A stretch of 64,000 nucleotides of DNA from Marinobacter sp. 2_MG-2023 (GCF_030546935.1 NZ_JAUOPH010000002.1:186001-250000); one strand, 5' to 3'; numbered from the stretch's first letter, positions 16,584 to 30,590 are shown. Translations and numbers: made by a program. Notes: a model not told the origin generated them from the sequence alone.

Positions 16584-17264
16584 TCAATATGCCGGGCTTT
16601 CCAACATACCTTTCTGCTCCGGCATTGTTGGCCGGTACTTCTCCCGCAGCGCCATAACCTGTTCCCGGTATGCCGGCGTCAGGTAGGGAAGTTCAAGCGT
16701 GAGCACCTGATAAATACCCTGCTTAAGCTCATGAATAGTCAGACAGGCCGAAGCTTTGGCTGCATGCGCCGTCTTCAGGAAAGCCATCCAGTTGGTAATC
16801 ACAAGCCAGACATTCAGCGACATCGCCGCCCGGAGACCCTCTGGCTGCGGCTCTACGATGCCTGCATCTGCCAGCTTCTCAAATATTCGGCTGATCGCCG
16901 CGAGGCATCGGTTGGTAAATTCCCGGTAGTCACTGCGCAGGCGCGGATCTCTGTCCAGCAGATATTCGAGATCCCGGTGGAAAAACCGGTAACTCCAAAG
17001 CCCATCAAACACCGACTCGAGGTAAAACGTCATGTCGTCAAGGGTCAAAAGCCGGTCTTCCGGAATATCCAGATAGAAATCCACCAGTTTTTCATATTCC
17101 TGGAATATCTCGTAGATGATGTCGGACTTGTTGCGGAAGTGGTAATAAAGGTTGCCCGGCGAAATGGCCAGGTAGGCAGCTATATGGTTGGTTGTAACGT
17201 TTCGCTCACCCTGTTCATTAAACAACTCAAGGCTGGACAACAATATTTTGTCTCTGGTCTTCAT
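16584..17264 (-). CDS. laoR: TetR-family repressor of long-chain alcohol oxidation (LaoR-like)
   Basis: A 226-residue regulator with an N-terminal TetR helix-turn-helix (TTNHIAAYLAISPGNLYYHF) and an all-helical ligand domain. It is divergent from an aldehyde dehydrogenase/lipoprotein/GMC oxidoreductase operon that ends in coaD. The same order is known for LaoR-LaoC-LaoB-LaoA-CoaD in Pseudomonas aeruginosa, where LaoR represses the operon and is relieved by a fatty acyl metabolite. Function is assigned from this synteny and family, not from sequence alone. The divergent gap holds a matching palindromic operator. Confidence 0.82.
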   Translation of the reverse strand: MKTRDKILLSSLELFNEQGERNVTTNHIAAYLAISPGNLYYHFRNKSDIIYEIFQEYEKLVDFYLDIPEDRLLTLDDMTFYLESVFDGLWSYRFFHRDLEYLLDRDPRLRSDYREFTNRCLAAISRIFEKLADAGIVEPQPEGLRAAMSLNVWLVITNWMAFLKTAHAAKASACLTIHELKQGIYQVLTLELPYLTPAYREQVMALREKYRPTMPEQKGMLESPAY

Positions 17265-17325
17265 AAGCTCATCGGCGCTTGTTGTTTTACAGCGCGCATA
17301 TGGCCCGATTGGCCATTGGGCACGC

Positions 17326-17360
17326 TTGACTACCTAGAGTATATACTCTAATAATACTCT
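17326..17360 (+). promoter_or_regulatory. lao promoter with embedded palindromic operator
   Basis: TTGACT at 17326-17331 and TAATAA at 17349-17354, 17 bases apart, form a good promoter. The perfect palindrome AGAGTATATACTCT (17336-17349) fills the spacer, and a further half site ATACTCT follows at 17354-17360. A TetR dimer bound here would block RNA polymerase; LaoR is the obvious candidate. Confidence 0.78.
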
Positions 17361-17441
17361 CCAGTGCAAATTGAGCGTTTTTTCGCCAACATATAACAAC
17401 AGGTTGTCGCCGCAAAACGACGGCAGCCAAGGGAGGACACC

Positions 17442-18887
17442 ATGAGTGCCAGCGTTGTTCAGCTCACTGAGAGCAAAAAACATATTCAGCACACTCATCG
17501 GGTGTTTGAAGATCAAAAAAAAGCATTTCACAACGACCCGACGCCGCCGCTAGCGGAGCGCCAGGAAAACCTGAAGCGCCTCAAGCAGGCTCTGCTGGAC
17601 TATCAGGACCGCCTTCTTGACGCCATTGACCTCGATTTTTCATGCCGCTCAAAAGATGAGTCCCTGATTGCCGAAGTAATGCCTTCAATCCAGGGGATCA
17701 ACTACACTCTGAAAAACCTTGGTGGCTGGATGAAGCCTTCGCGCAGGCACGTCTCCATACTGTTCCAGCCCGCCAGCAACAAGGTCTGCTTTCAGCCCAA
17801 AGGCGTTGTGGGCGTTATTGTGCCCTGGAACTACCCTCTCTACCTGGCTGTCGGGCCTCTCGTTGCCTCGCTTGCTGCGGGCAACCGCACCATGATCAAA
17901 ATGTCGGAATTCACACCCCATACATCAGCCCTGTTCAAAGAGCTTATTGAAGCCACTTTTCCGGAAGATCTGGTGTCGGTCATCAATGGTGAGGCTGACG
18001 TTGCCGCCGACTTTTCGGCCCGGCCGTTTGATCATATGCTGTTCACCGGCTCCACTTCCGTGGGCAAACTGGTGATGCGCGCCGCTTCTGAAAATCTGAC
18101 CCCGGTTACTCTGGAACTGGGAGGTAAATCACCAGCCATCGTTTCCCCGGATGTGCCCATGGAAGACGCGGCTCAGCGCATTGCTTTCGGCAAGGCATTC
18201 AACGCCGGCCAGACCTGTGTGGCACCAGATTACGTGCTCTGCCCTGCCGACCGGACTCAAGCCTTCGTAGACGAGTTCCGCGCCCGCCTTGCGGAAATGT
18301 ACCCTTCATTGCGCGACAACGATGACTACACCGCCATTATCAATGAGCGCCAGTACAAGCGCTTGCAAGGCTACCTGGAGGATGCCAGATCCAAGGGTGC
18401 CGAGTTGGTCGAGATGAATCCGGCGCAGGAAAACATGGGCGATGGCACCTACAAAATTCCGGTGACACTAGTGCTGAAAACCACGCCGGACATGAAGCTC
18501 ATGCAGGATGAGATCTTCGGCCCGATCCTCCCGATAGTGAGCTATGGCAACCTTGATGAGGCGATTCAGTACATCAACGACCGACCGCGCCCGCTGGCCC
18601 TGTATTTTTTCGGCTACGATCGCGACCAGCAGCATCAGGTTATCGACAACACTCTCTCGGGCGGGATGTGCATCAACGATTCACTTATGCATGTCGCCCA
18701 GGATGACCTGCCTTTCGGCGGTGTAGGCGATTCAGGCATGGGGCATTATCACGGCAAGGAAGGGTTCCTTACGTTCTCACACCAGAGGGCCATTTTTTCC
18801 AAGCAGAAATTTAACAGTGGAAAGTTTGTCTATCCCCCTTACGGAACATCTTTCCACAAAATGGTTTACAAGTTCTTTATCCGCTGA
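17442..18887 (+). CDS. laoC: long-chain / coniferyl-type aldehyde dehydrogenase (LaoC-like)
   Basis: A 481-residue NAD(P)-dependent aldehyde dehydrogenase. Seen are VGVIVPWNYPLYL, the glutamate motif VTLELGGKSP and the catalytic cysteine in FNAGQTCVAPDYV. The C-terminal half resembles the coniferyl aldehyde dehydrogenase subgroup, which also includes fatty aldehyde dehydrogenases. GGGAGG lies six bases before the ATG. It is the first gene of the lao operon and would oxidise the aldehyde made by LaoA to a fatty acid. A small hairpin (18904-18925) lies between it and laoB. Confidence 0.88.
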   Translation: MSASVVQLTESKKHIQHTHRVFEDQKKAFHNDPTPPLAERQENLKRLKQALLDYQDRLLDAIDLDFSCRSKDESLIAEVMPSIQGINYTLKNLGGWMKPSRRHVSILFQPASNKVCFQPKGVVGVIVPWNYPLYLAVGPLVASLAAGNRTMIKMSEFTPHTSALFKELIEATFPEDLVSVINGEADVAADFSARPFDHMLFTGSTSVGKLVMRAASENLTPVTLELGGKSPAIVSPDVPMEDAAQRIAFGKAFNAGQTCVAPDYVLCPADRTQAFVDEFRARLAEMYPSLRDNDDYTAIINERQYKRLQGYLEDARSKGAELVEMNPAQENMGDGTYKIPVTLVLKTTPDMKLMQDEIFGPILPIVSYGNLDEAIQYINDRPRPLALYFFGYDRDQQHQVIDNTLSGGMCINDSLMHVAQDDLPFGGVGDSGMGHYHGKEGFLTFSHQRAIFSKQKFNSGKFVYPPYGTSFHKMVYKFFIR

Positions 18888-18959
18888 GTCTTCCAAGCTA
18901 TATCCGGGGTGCTCATACGCCCCGGCGATCGCCATAAACAAAATAAAAGCGAGCCACCC

Positions 18960-19595
18960 ATGCCCAACCACTTTAGCCCATCCGATGGACTCGATTCTGT
19001 GTCCCTGAACCGACGCAGCTTTCTGCGTACCGGTCTCGGTGGCGCCCTGTTTCTCGGTACTGTCAGTGTCACCGCCGGCTTGAGTGGCTGTGCAACAGCA
19101 CCTGCCGGCCGGCTCGGCGCCGTTGAGACGCGCATGGACGCCCGCTACCAGTTCCAGTTTTTGACAACTGCAGACATTGAACTGCTTGAAGCCCTGCTTC
19201 CCGCCATCCTTGGCTCGGCACTCCCCGAGCAAGCCAATGCCCGGCGCATGATTATCGCCAGCACCGTTGAGCGCATTGATGCAGGCATTCACAAATTCGG
19301 GCCAACCAATCAGAAGGAACTCCGGCAACTGTTTGACCTGCTCAACTTTGGCCTGACGCGGGTAACTGTTGCCCGAGTCTGGCCATCCTGGCGCAATGTC
19401 ACCACAGAGCAGGCTGACGCGTTCCTGGAACGCTGGCGCTCAAGCAACATCGGGTTATTCAATAACGGCTATATGGCGCTCACCAAAATAAGCAATGTGG
19501 CGTTTTACGGCTACCAGGAGAACTGGCACATTTCGGGTTATCCGGGCCCACCCGAATGGGCCGTAAAAGCCCTGCCACAATTCCGCAACGTGTAA
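18960..19595 (+). CDS. laoB: Tat-exported lipoprotein, accessory subunit of alcohol oxidase (LaoB-like)
   Basis: A 211-residue protein with a twin-arginine signal (RRSFLR at residues 18-23), a hydrophobic core and a lipobox LSGC with the cysteine at 44, so it should be exported folded and lipid-anchored. The rest resembles the small partner subunits found beside GMC oxidoreductases. The ATG at 18960 is chosen; a GTG at 18909 gives a longer, non-conserved leader and sits in the intercistronic hairpin. It lies between laoC and laoA. In P. aeruginosa the homologous gene is needed for growth on long-chain alcohols; transfer of that role is inferred. Confidence 0.8.
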   Translation: MPNHFSPSDGLDSVSLNRRSFLRTGLGGALFLGTVSVTAGLSGCATAPAGRLGAVETRMDARYQFQFLTTADIELLEALLPAILGSALPEQANARRMIIASTVERIDAGIHKFGPTNQKELRQLFDLLNFGLTRVTVARVWPSWRNVTTEQADAFLERWRSSNIGLFNNGYMALTKISNVAFYGYQENWHISGYPGPPEWAVKALPQFRNV

Positions 19596-19651
19596 ATTTC
19601 AGCCTGCCGCTTTAGTTTGCTGTATTAGTCTAAATTAGGGATTCACCAACC

Positions 19652-21771
<2,120 letters not shown>

Positions 21772-21787
21772 AGCACCTGCTGATAAC

Positions 21788-21814
21788 AAAAAAGCCCCGA
21801 CCGGGGCTTTTTTT
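21788..21814. terminator. bidirectional terminator between coaD and the DUF945 gene
   Basis: AAAAGCCCCG and CGGGGCTTTT pair around two bases, with A6 before and T7 after. It serves both converging genes. Confidence 0.93.
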
Positions 21815-21830
21815 CATGCTTGAAAGAACG

Positions 21831-23117
21831 CTAAAACAGAGGCGGCAGCGGAATTTCCTGACCGTTAACATTTATAACCATGTCGTTCAGCTTCGCCGCC
21901 ATTACCAGCCGATCTCCTTCTTGCACAAGCAACCCCTGCTTGACCAGGGGCGCAAGCTGCATACGCACAGCCGGATAATCTTTCTCCAGCGCCGAAGGCA
22001 CGCTCAGATTCATTTCGCCAGTTAACTGCTGCATCACCATAAGCATTTCTGCTTTCTGGTCGGTGGCCAGCTCAGGATGACTGATCAACAGGCTGCCCGT
22101 TAACTCGCCTTCTGGCGTATCCAATGTGAGCTCAGGGAGTCCGACGGTAAAACCGGCCGCCGACAGATCGCGCAGGGCTGTACTCACCTCACCCATGGCA
22201 GCCATCTGTCGCTCAAACGCTTCCGGGCCACCAGCATCGGGAGCCAGCGCCATTCCCTGAAGCTCTGCCATGCTGGTTGTCAATGCACCCCAGCTTGCAA
22301 CATCCAGGTTTTCCAGAGCGAATACAATGGTATGCGGGCCATAGGCCTGGTCTTCATAACCAACCTTGCCTGCCTCAATCGACAGCCTTGAATCCAGACG
22401 CTCCCCGCTAGCATTGGCCTGGGTGCTGCTGCGCGCCTGCAAATCCTCTATCGTTAACCGGGGAGTCCCAGGAGATGTCAGAGCAACCGAGGCAATCGAT
22501 GCGTCCATGGTTCCAGTCCAGACATCGCCGCTGAGGTGAGCCATGTCCTGCTCAACACGGAAGTCATTCACGCGAATGCTCATGTCTGGTCCGGAGAAGC
22601 TCAGTTGCGGCCAGACGACCAGCGCTTCTGCCTGCGAGCCAGTGTCACTGACTTCAATTCGGGCAATGCCGCCGCTGGTACGGAGTGATTCTCCACTTTC
22701 GGGATTATTGATCGCAATGGCCGGGGCTTCCAGCTCAAGCACAGCAGTGCCCCAAAGGCGCGTTTCCAGGGTCAGCCTTGGGTGCTCTTCAAACCAGTTG
22801 GCACCCTCAGGCGCCCAGCCTTCCACCGGCTTGAAATCAATAAAGCTCCCGGTCACACCATGAGTCACCTTGGCTCGGTAGGCAATCGGACGGGTCTCTC
22901 CGCTATCAGGATTTAAAACCGTTACAACCCCATCCAGCTCAGACCCGAAATAACCACGGCGATAGTCGTCTGTTTGCATCTGCAAAAACGGCTGCGCCTG
23001 GTTCAGTTCACGGGTAACCTCTTGCCACTGCTTTTCGGTTACGTAACCCACTGCCCATGGCATTGCGCCCGCAACAATCAATACGCCGGCGCCGGCAATT
23101 ATCCACTTTGCTTTCAA
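21831..23117 (-). CDS. DUF945 (YdgA-type) family protein
   Basis: A 428-residue protein with a single N-terminal hydrophobic segment (IIAGAGVLIVAGAMPWAVGYV) followed by a long periplasmic domain, as in DUF945/YdgA proteins. Typical features are QPFLQMQTDDYRRGYFGS near the N-terminus and a C-terminal LVKQGLLVQEGDRLVMAAK. The start is TTG at 23117 with GGAGAG upstream. The function of the family is not established. It is followed 23 bases upstream by ppk1 on the same strand and may be cotranscribed with it. Confidence 0.85.
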   Translation of the reverse strand: MKAKWIIAGAGVLIVAGAMPWAVGYVTEKQWQEVTRELNQAQPFLQMQTDDYRRGYFGSELDGVVTVLNPDSGETRPIAYRAKVTHGVTGSFIDFKPVEGWAPEGANWFEEHPRLTLETRLWGTAVLELEAPAIAINNPESGESLRTSGGIARIEVSDTGSQAEALVVWPQLSFSGPDMSIRVNDFRVEQDMAHLSGDVWTGTMDASIASVALTSPGTPRLTIEDLQARSSTQANASGERLDSRLSIEAGKVGYEDQAYGPHTIVFALENLDVASWGALTTSMAELQGMALAPDAGGPEAFERQMAAMGEVSTALRDLSAAGFTVGLPELTLDTPEGELTGSLLISHPELATDQKAEMLMVMQQLTGEMNLSVPSALEKDYPAVRMQLAPLVKQGLLVQEGDRLVMAAKLNDMVINVNGQEIPLPPLF

Positions 23118-23139
23118 GAACTCTCTCCATCTGAAAATA

Positions 23140-25281
23140 TCAGGATTTGCCGGTCAGGCGTTCTAGTAATACCAGTTGCGATGCCACACGCTCTTCACCC
23201 TCGGCCGGCTGATTCTGGATATAACTGCCATCCGTTTGCAATACCCAGGACTGGCAGTTGTCTGCAAGGTACGCATCGAGGTCTTCTCGGACCCGCGCGA
23301 CCAGCTCGGGATCTTCGATCGGAAACGCCGTCTCAACCCGATTAAGCAGGTTACGCTCCATGCCATCGGCACTGGAGCAATAGACATCGGGCTTTCCGTT
23401 GTTTCCGAAGCAGTAAATTCGGGTGTGCTCCAAAAAACGCCCAACAATAGAGCGCACCTGAATGTTTTCCGAAAGTCCCGGAATACCTGGCTTCAAGCTG
23501 CAAATACCACGCACGATCAAATCAATTTTCACGCCCGCCTGGGAGGCCCGGTAAAGCGCCTTGATCAACTGAATTTCAGTCAGTCCATTGATCTTGATAA
23601 CAATACGCCCCTTGCTGCCCAGAGCGGTTTCACGCTCAATCAGGCCCAGCAGTCTGGAAAGGAGCGTAAACGGTGCATGGAACAATTTCTTGATTTTCAG
23701 AGCTTTGCCCATACCCGTCAATTGCTGGAACAGCTTGTTCACATCGTCGCCGATCGACTCATCACAGGTCAGAAAACTGTAGTCAGTGTACAGGCGCGCG
23801 TTGCCTGCATGGTAGTTACCAGTTCCCAAGTGCACATAGCGGCGCAGGCGCCCTTCTTCGCGACGAACGATCAAAATCATTTTTGCGTGGGTCTTGTATC
23901 CCACAACACCGTAAACCACGATGACACCGGCTTCCTGCAGGCGGCTTGCCAGCTCAAGGTTTTCAGCTTCGCTGAATCGTGCCCGCAGCTCAACAACCGC
24001 AGTAACCTCTTTACCCCGGCGGGCTGCATCAGCCAGAGCCTCAACAATCTCCGAACCAGCCCCGGTACGGTAGAGGGTTTGCCGAATCGCTAAAACTTGT
24101 GGGTCCTTCGCCGCCTGACGCAGTAAATCAACGACCGGGCTGAAATTCTGAAACGGGTGATGCAACAGAATCGGCTGCTTTCGGATTGCATCGAAGATGG
24201 TCTCCTTGCTTCGAATCGCCTTGGGGATGGAGGGCGAAAAACCAGCATAAGAAAGATCAGGACGGTCCACCAGGCTGGTGACAGCCATCAGCCGGGTGAG
24301 GTTCACGGGCCCGTTCACCTGGTAGAGGTCCCGCGCCGCCAGGCCAAACTCCGTCAACAGGAACTGCACCAGCTCCTGCGGACAATTGTCCGCGACCTCC
24401 AGCCGCACACCGTCGCCAAACCTGCGACTGAGAAGCTCGCCGCGTAAAGCCGATGCCAGATCTTCAAGATCATCTTCCAGCTCCAGGTCGGCGTTGCGCG
24501 TAAGCCGGAACTGGTAGCAGCCTTTAACTTCCATTCCCGGGAAAAGCTCATCCGCGTGAGCATGAATCATGGAGGAGAGGAATACCAGATTCTCTCCGCC
24601 ACTACAGATTTCATCTGGCAGGCGCACGAGCCTCGGCAATGAGCGCGGCGCAGGCACGATGGCCATACCGGTCTCGCGACCAAAGGCATCCTTGCCATCG
24701 AGTTCAACAATAAAGTTCAGGCTTTTGTTCACCAATCGCGGAAACGGGTGCGAGGGATCCAGGCCAATGGGACTGACAACAGGCAGAATTTCATCTTCAA
24801 AATAATTGCGCACCCACTCCGCCTGCTCAGGCGTCCACTCCCGGCGTCGCACGAAGTGGATATTCTCTTTTTCCATCTCCGGAATCAGAACGTTGTTCAG
24901 GATGTCGTACTGCTCATTGATGTACTCATGGGCAACACGGCTGATTTCGCTCAGCGCCTGCTCAGGGATCATGCCATCAGCACCGACGGTTTCCCTGCCG
25001 TACTTCATCTGCTGACGCAGGCCAGCTACGCGGATTTCAAAGAACTCATCCATGTTGCTACTGAAAATACAGCAGAACATCAGTCGATTAAAAAGCGGAT
25101 GAGTGGTATCAAGCGCCTGTTTGAGCACCCGGTAATTGAACTGAAGCAGGCTCAGTTCACGGTTGAAGTAGTTCTCACTGGCATCCAGGTTGATAACTTC
25201 TCCCGCTGGCGGGGCATCCACTGGAGCCGGAACACTCCGCTCTTCGCTCGCTGTCTGCTTGCTGGTAATTTCCGTCGTCAT
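23140..25281 (-). CDS. ppk1: polyphosphate kinase 1
   Basis: A 713-residue enzyme. Seen are the N-terminal ENYFNRELSLLQFNYRVL, the middle segment FRLTRNADLELEDD, and the catalytic C-terminal PLD-like halves with YVHLGTGNYHAGNARLYTDYS carrying the phosphorylated histidine, as well as a second DVYCSSADGMERNL site. Ppk1 makes polyphosphate from ATP reversibly. It lies between DUF945 and hemB, an order shared with pseudomonads for ppk-hemB. No Pho box is evident upstream. Confidence 0.96.
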   Translation of the reverse strand: MTTEITSKQTASEERSVPAPVDAPPAGEVINLDASENYFNRELSLLQFNYRVLKQALDTTHPLFNRLMFCCIFSSNMDEFFEIRVAGLRQQMKYGRETVGADGMIPEQALSEISRVAHEYINEQYDILNNVLIPEMEKENIHFVRRREWTPEQAEWVRNYFEDEILPVVSPIGLDPSHPFPRLVNKSLNFIVELDGKDAFGRETGMAIVPAPRSLPRLVRLPDEICSGGENLVFLSSMIHAHADELFPGMEVKGCYQFRLTRNADLELEDDLEDLASALRGELLSRRFGDGVRLEVADNCPQELVQFLLTEFGLAARDLYQVNGPVNLTRLMAVTSLVDRPDLSYAGFSPSIPKAIRSKETIFDAIRKQPILLHHPFQNFSPVVDLLRQAAKDPQVLAIRQTLYRTGAGSEIVEALADAARRGKEVTAVVELRARFSEAENLELASRLQEAGVIVVYGVVGYKTHAKMILIVRREEGRLRRYVHLGTGNYHAGNARLYTDYSFLTCDESIGDDVNKLFQQLTGMGKALKIKKLFHAPFTLLSRLLGLIERETALGSKGRIVIKINGLTEIQLIKALYRASQAGVKIDLIVRGICSLKPGIPGLSENIQVRSIVGRFLEHTRIYCFGNNGKPDVYCSSADGMERNLLNRVETAFPIEDPELVARVREDLDAYLADNCQSWVLQTDGSYIQNQPAEGEERVASQLVLLERLTGKS

Positions 25282-25359
25282 GACCTTTCCGTTCCTGTGT
25301 GGTTTACACCCCGAGCAAGTCCCGGCGGCGAATGATGTACAACATATGTGAAAAAGGAA

Positions 25360-27545
<2,186 letters not shown>

Positions 27546-27658
27546 GGTCAGAACCGGCGTATCGATTGAATGTACTTCAGGTCCGGGAACCGGAAACGAA
27601 ACCTTTGTTACAGGGGAAATAATAGGCAGAGCCGAAGCGTTTTACCGAGACAGACCAC

Positions 27659-27688
27659 AAAAACAGGCCGGGTTATAAAGGCCCGGCC
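27659..27688 (-). terminator. terminator after the SutA-like gene
   Basis: Read on the minus strand, GGCCGGG and CCCGGCC arms flank a nine-base loop and are followed by TGTTTTT, starting 14 bases after the stop. Confidence 0.8.
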
Positions 27689-27702
27689 CGGCAAGACAAT
27701 GC

Positions 27703-27924
27703 TCAAAGAGAGCGGTTATTAAAGTCTGTACCCACCTTGCGTGGGGAGCCAGCGCGGAAAGATGTCTCAACTTCCTGAATTCTGCCACCTTGGCTCAGAA
27801 ATGCTTCGATATCTTGCTGCAACTGCGCCCGCACCCGCGCCCGGCCTGCGATCGAATGGGTATCGTCACTCTCGTTACCCCAGCGCCCGGATTGCTCCAG
27901 GTTGCTTTCGTCGAGCTCACTCAT
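27703..27924 (-). CDS. SutA-like RNA polymerase-associated regulator
   Basis: A 73-residue protein whose C-terminal half (IEAFLSQGGRIQEVE then a variable tail) matches the conserved region of SutA, a small RNA polymerase-binding factor of pseudomonads used in slow growth and starvation. The N-terminal half is much shorter and less acidic than in Pseudomonas SutA. AAGGAG lies seven bases before ATG 27924; an in-frame start at 27966 adds non-conserved residues. It is divergent from a TetR gene and has its own terminator. The homology is short, so function is tentative. Confidence 0.65.
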   Translation of the reverse strand: MSELDESNLEQSGRWGNESDDTHSIAGRARVRAQLQQDIEAFLSQGGRIQEVETSFRAGSPRKVGTDFNNRSL

Positions 27925-28190
27925 GATTATCTCCTTCAACGAAAACAGTGTTACAAGTGCGACCACCCCTCTAGGAGCCGCACTCTGCCTCGACCCGCCG
28001 CTACTGCGACACTGTCTTGGCGTCTTTATAATCTGCTTTTCATTGCAGAGCTATTAAGGATCAACACTTATTTTGTAACTTTTTGTAATCAGTCGTGGAA
28101 GCATAAGCCTAAATGGCAAAATGAAGACGTCAACGGAGCTTGCGTTGACACAAAGAATGAATAATGATTCACTAATTCCAGGGAGCCGGG

Positions 28191-28823
28191 ATGGCTTATC
28201 GTGAAACAGAAAAAATGCGCCAGCGTAAGGCTGAGGCACGGCAGAGGATCGCGGACTGCACCTACCAGTGTGTTGCAGAAGGGGGTTTTCGCAATGCGAA
28301 AATTACTCGCATTGCACAACTAGCGGGTGTGGCCACGGGCACGATTTATCGCCACTTCGAGTCAAAAGAAGACTTGTTTGCTGAAATATTCCGACTCGCC
28401 ACACAGCGTGAAGTGGACAAGGTAGCGGAAGCACTGGCAACAGCCGGAACCACGACCACAAGGCTGGAAAAAGCATTGCGGCAGTTTGCCCAGCGCGCAC
28501 TGAAAGGCCCGGTAATGGCGTGGTCACTCATTGCCGAACCGGTAGATCCAAAAGTTGAAGAGGAACGGTTGGCTTACCGGAAGGCGTACGCTGACCTGTT
28601 TGAAAAAGCGATTCGTGAAGGCATTGAAGAAGGGTGCCTTCCGGATCAGGACGCCCGACAGAGCAGCACTTGCCTGGTAGGGGCTATCGCGGAAAGTTTG
28701 GTCGGCCCGCTATCACCGACCCAAGTCGGGCAGGCAACCGCAGACAAAACTGACAACACAGACCCACTGGTCAACACTCTCATCCGCTTTTGCATACAGG
28801 GGTTGACCGGCACCAGGAGATAA
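28191..28823 (+). CDS. TetR/AcrR family regulator (upstream of aidB-like gene)
   Basis: A 210-residue regulator with the TetR helix-turn-helix ITRIAQLAGVATGTIYRHFESKEDLFAEIF near the N-terminus and an alpha-helical C-terminal domain. GGGAG stands before the ATG. Its stop lies two bases before the start of the AidB-like gene, so both are translated from one message, and it probably regulates that operon. The ligand is unknown. Confidence 0.88.
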   Translation: MAYRETEKMRQRKAEARQRIADCTYQCVAEGGFRNAKITRIAQLAGVATGTIYRHFESKEDLFAEIFRLATQREVDKVAEALATAGTTTTRLEKALRQFAQRALKGPVMAWSLIAEPVDPKVEEERLAYRKAYADLFEKAIREGIEEGCLPDQDARQSSTCLVGAIAESLVGPLSPTQVGQATADKTDNTDPLVNTLIRFCIQGLTGTRR

Positions 28824-28825
28824 CG

Positions 28826-30526
28826 ATGAGCGCGCCGCAATCCACGCACGGAACACTCACAGATAGCGATAGTAATCGCTATCTCGCGGTCACCCACGAA
28901 GTGGTCAATCAGCCGCCTGCGCTGGAAAATTACAACCTGTATGAACAGGATGTTGCGCTTCAGGAAGCCGTGCAGCGCGAGGGCGCCGAGAAGGCAAAGA
29001 ACGACCTGAAAGCCTTTGGCGCTCTGGCCGGCGATTCAGCAACCATCGACCTGGGTTTTCGGGCAAATAACAACAAGCCTGTATTCAATACCCATGACCG
29101 CTTTGGGCACCGCATCGACGAAGTAGATTTTCACCCTTCATACCACGAACTGATGGGCATCGCCTTCGAAAACGGCCTACACAGCAGCCCCTGGGCGAAC
29201 CCTGGCAAAGGTGCTCACGTAACCCGCGCGGCGAAATACTACATGCACTCGCAGGTCGAGGCTGCGCACTGCTGCCCGGTCACTATGACCTTTGCTGCCA
29301 TTCCTTCGATCCGCAGACAACCGGATCTGGCAGCACTCTGGGAGTCCCGGGTGCTGGCCAACAGCTACGACGCCCGCAACCTTCCGGATGACAAGAAAAG
29401 CTCGGTAACCATCGGCATGGCGATGACCGAAAAACAGGGCGGCAGCGACGTACGCGCCAACAGCACACTCGCGTATCCGGTTGGAGACAAAGGTCCGGGC
29501 CAGGCTTATGAGCTGGTCGGCCACAAATGGTTTGTGTCCGCGCCCATGTGCGACGCCTTCCTGGTACTGGCTCAGGCACCCGCCGGGTTATCCTGCTTCC
29601 TGATGCCACGCTGGCGCCCGGATGGCACAAAAAACCCCTGGCAAATACAACGCCTGAAAAACAAAATGGGCAACGTAGCCAACGCCTCCAGCGAAGTGGA
29701 ACTGCGTGGAGCATTGGCCTGGATGATCGGCGAAGAAGGCCGTGGCGTCCCTACCATTATCGAAATGGTCGCCATGACCCGCTTCGACTGCATGATTGGC
29801 AGCTCTGCCGGCATGCGCCAGGCCGTAGCCCAGGCTACACACCACTGCCGCCACCGTAGCGCATTCGGCAGCCGGCTCAGCGATCAGCCCCTGATGCAGA
29901 ACGTGCTCGCCGATCTGGCCCTGGAAAACGAAGCCGCCCTTGCCTACACCATGCGACTCGCCCGCGCACTCGACAACCAGAGTGACGAACACGAGCGCCT
30001 GCTGGCCCGCCTCGCCACACCCGTGGGCAAATACTGGATCTGCAAACGCACGCCCAACCATGCCTACGAAGCCATGGAGTGCATCGGCGGAAGCGGCGTA
30101 ATGGAAGATTGCATCATGCCCCGACTATTTCGGGAATCCCCGGTGAACGCGATCTGGGAAGGCAGCGGCAACGTCCAATGCCTGGACACTCTGCGCGCCA
30201 TACAGAAAGAACCGGAAACTCTCGACGCCTTCTTCCGCGAAGCCGGCGAAGCTAAAGGTGCTGATCGCCGCTTTGACCAGTTCCTGGCACAACTTCAAAA
30301 TGACTTCGCTGACATCAGCGACTTCCAGTACCGTGCCCGCAACCTGGTAGATCGTATGGCACTGGTCATGCAAGCCTCCCTGCTGCTGCGCAACGGCAAC
30401 AAAGCCGTGGCTGATGCCTTCTGCGCTTCCCGACTGGAATCCAGTGGCGGCATGAACTACGGCAACCTGCCTTCAGGCACCGACGCCGCGGCTATTATCA
30501 AGCGGGTGACACCTGTAGTAGGCTAG
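28826..30526 (+). CDS. aidB: AidB-like acyl-CoA dehydrogenase family protein
   Basis: A 566-residue flavoprotein. The N-terminal VNQPPALENYNLYEQDVAL and the central MAMTEKQGGSDVRANST segment are typical of the AidB subgroup, as is AYEAMECIGGSGVMEDCIMPRLFR. The ATG at 28826 with AGGAGA upstream is used. E. coli AidB (541 residues) binds DNA and protects against alkylation; many relatives instead belong to fatty-acid or branched-chain metabolism. The TetR partner and lack of an ada box here leave the role open. Confidence 0.85.
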   Translation: MSAPQSTHGTLTDSDSNRYLAVTHEVVNQPPALENYNLYEQDVALQEAVQREGAEKAKNDLKAFGALAGDSATIDLGFRANNNKPVFNTHDRFGHRIDEVDFHPSYHELMGIAFENGLHSSPWANPGKGAHVTRAAKYYMHSQVEAAHCCPVTMTFAAIPSIRRQPDLAALWESRVLANSYDARNLPDDKKSSVTIGMAMTEKQGGSDVRANSTLAYPVGDKGPGQAYELVGHKWFVSAPMCDAFLVLAQAPAGLSCFLMPRWRPDGTKNPWQIQRLKNKMGNVANASSEVELRGALAWMIGEEGRGVPTIIEMVAMTRFDCMIGSSAGMRQAVAQATHHCRHRSAFGSRLSDQPLMQNVLADLALENEAALAYTMRLARALDNQSDEHERLLARLATPVGKYWICKRTPNHAYEAMECIGGSGVMEDCIMPRLFRESPVNAIWEGSGNVQCLDTLRAIQKEPETLDAFFREAGEAKGADRRFDQFLAQLQNDFADISDFQYRARNLVDRMALVMQASLLLRNGNKAVADAFCASRLESSGGMNYGNLPSGTDAAAIIKRVTPVVG

Positions 30527-30590
30527 CGTTCATGCCCACCAAGGCATAGCGATCCACTTGGTGGACTCCCCTTGAACTGTTCAAGAGCCG

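Noticed and set aside
23176..24093. 305-residue frame antisense to ppk1
   Set aside because: Shadow of a strongly conserved gene.
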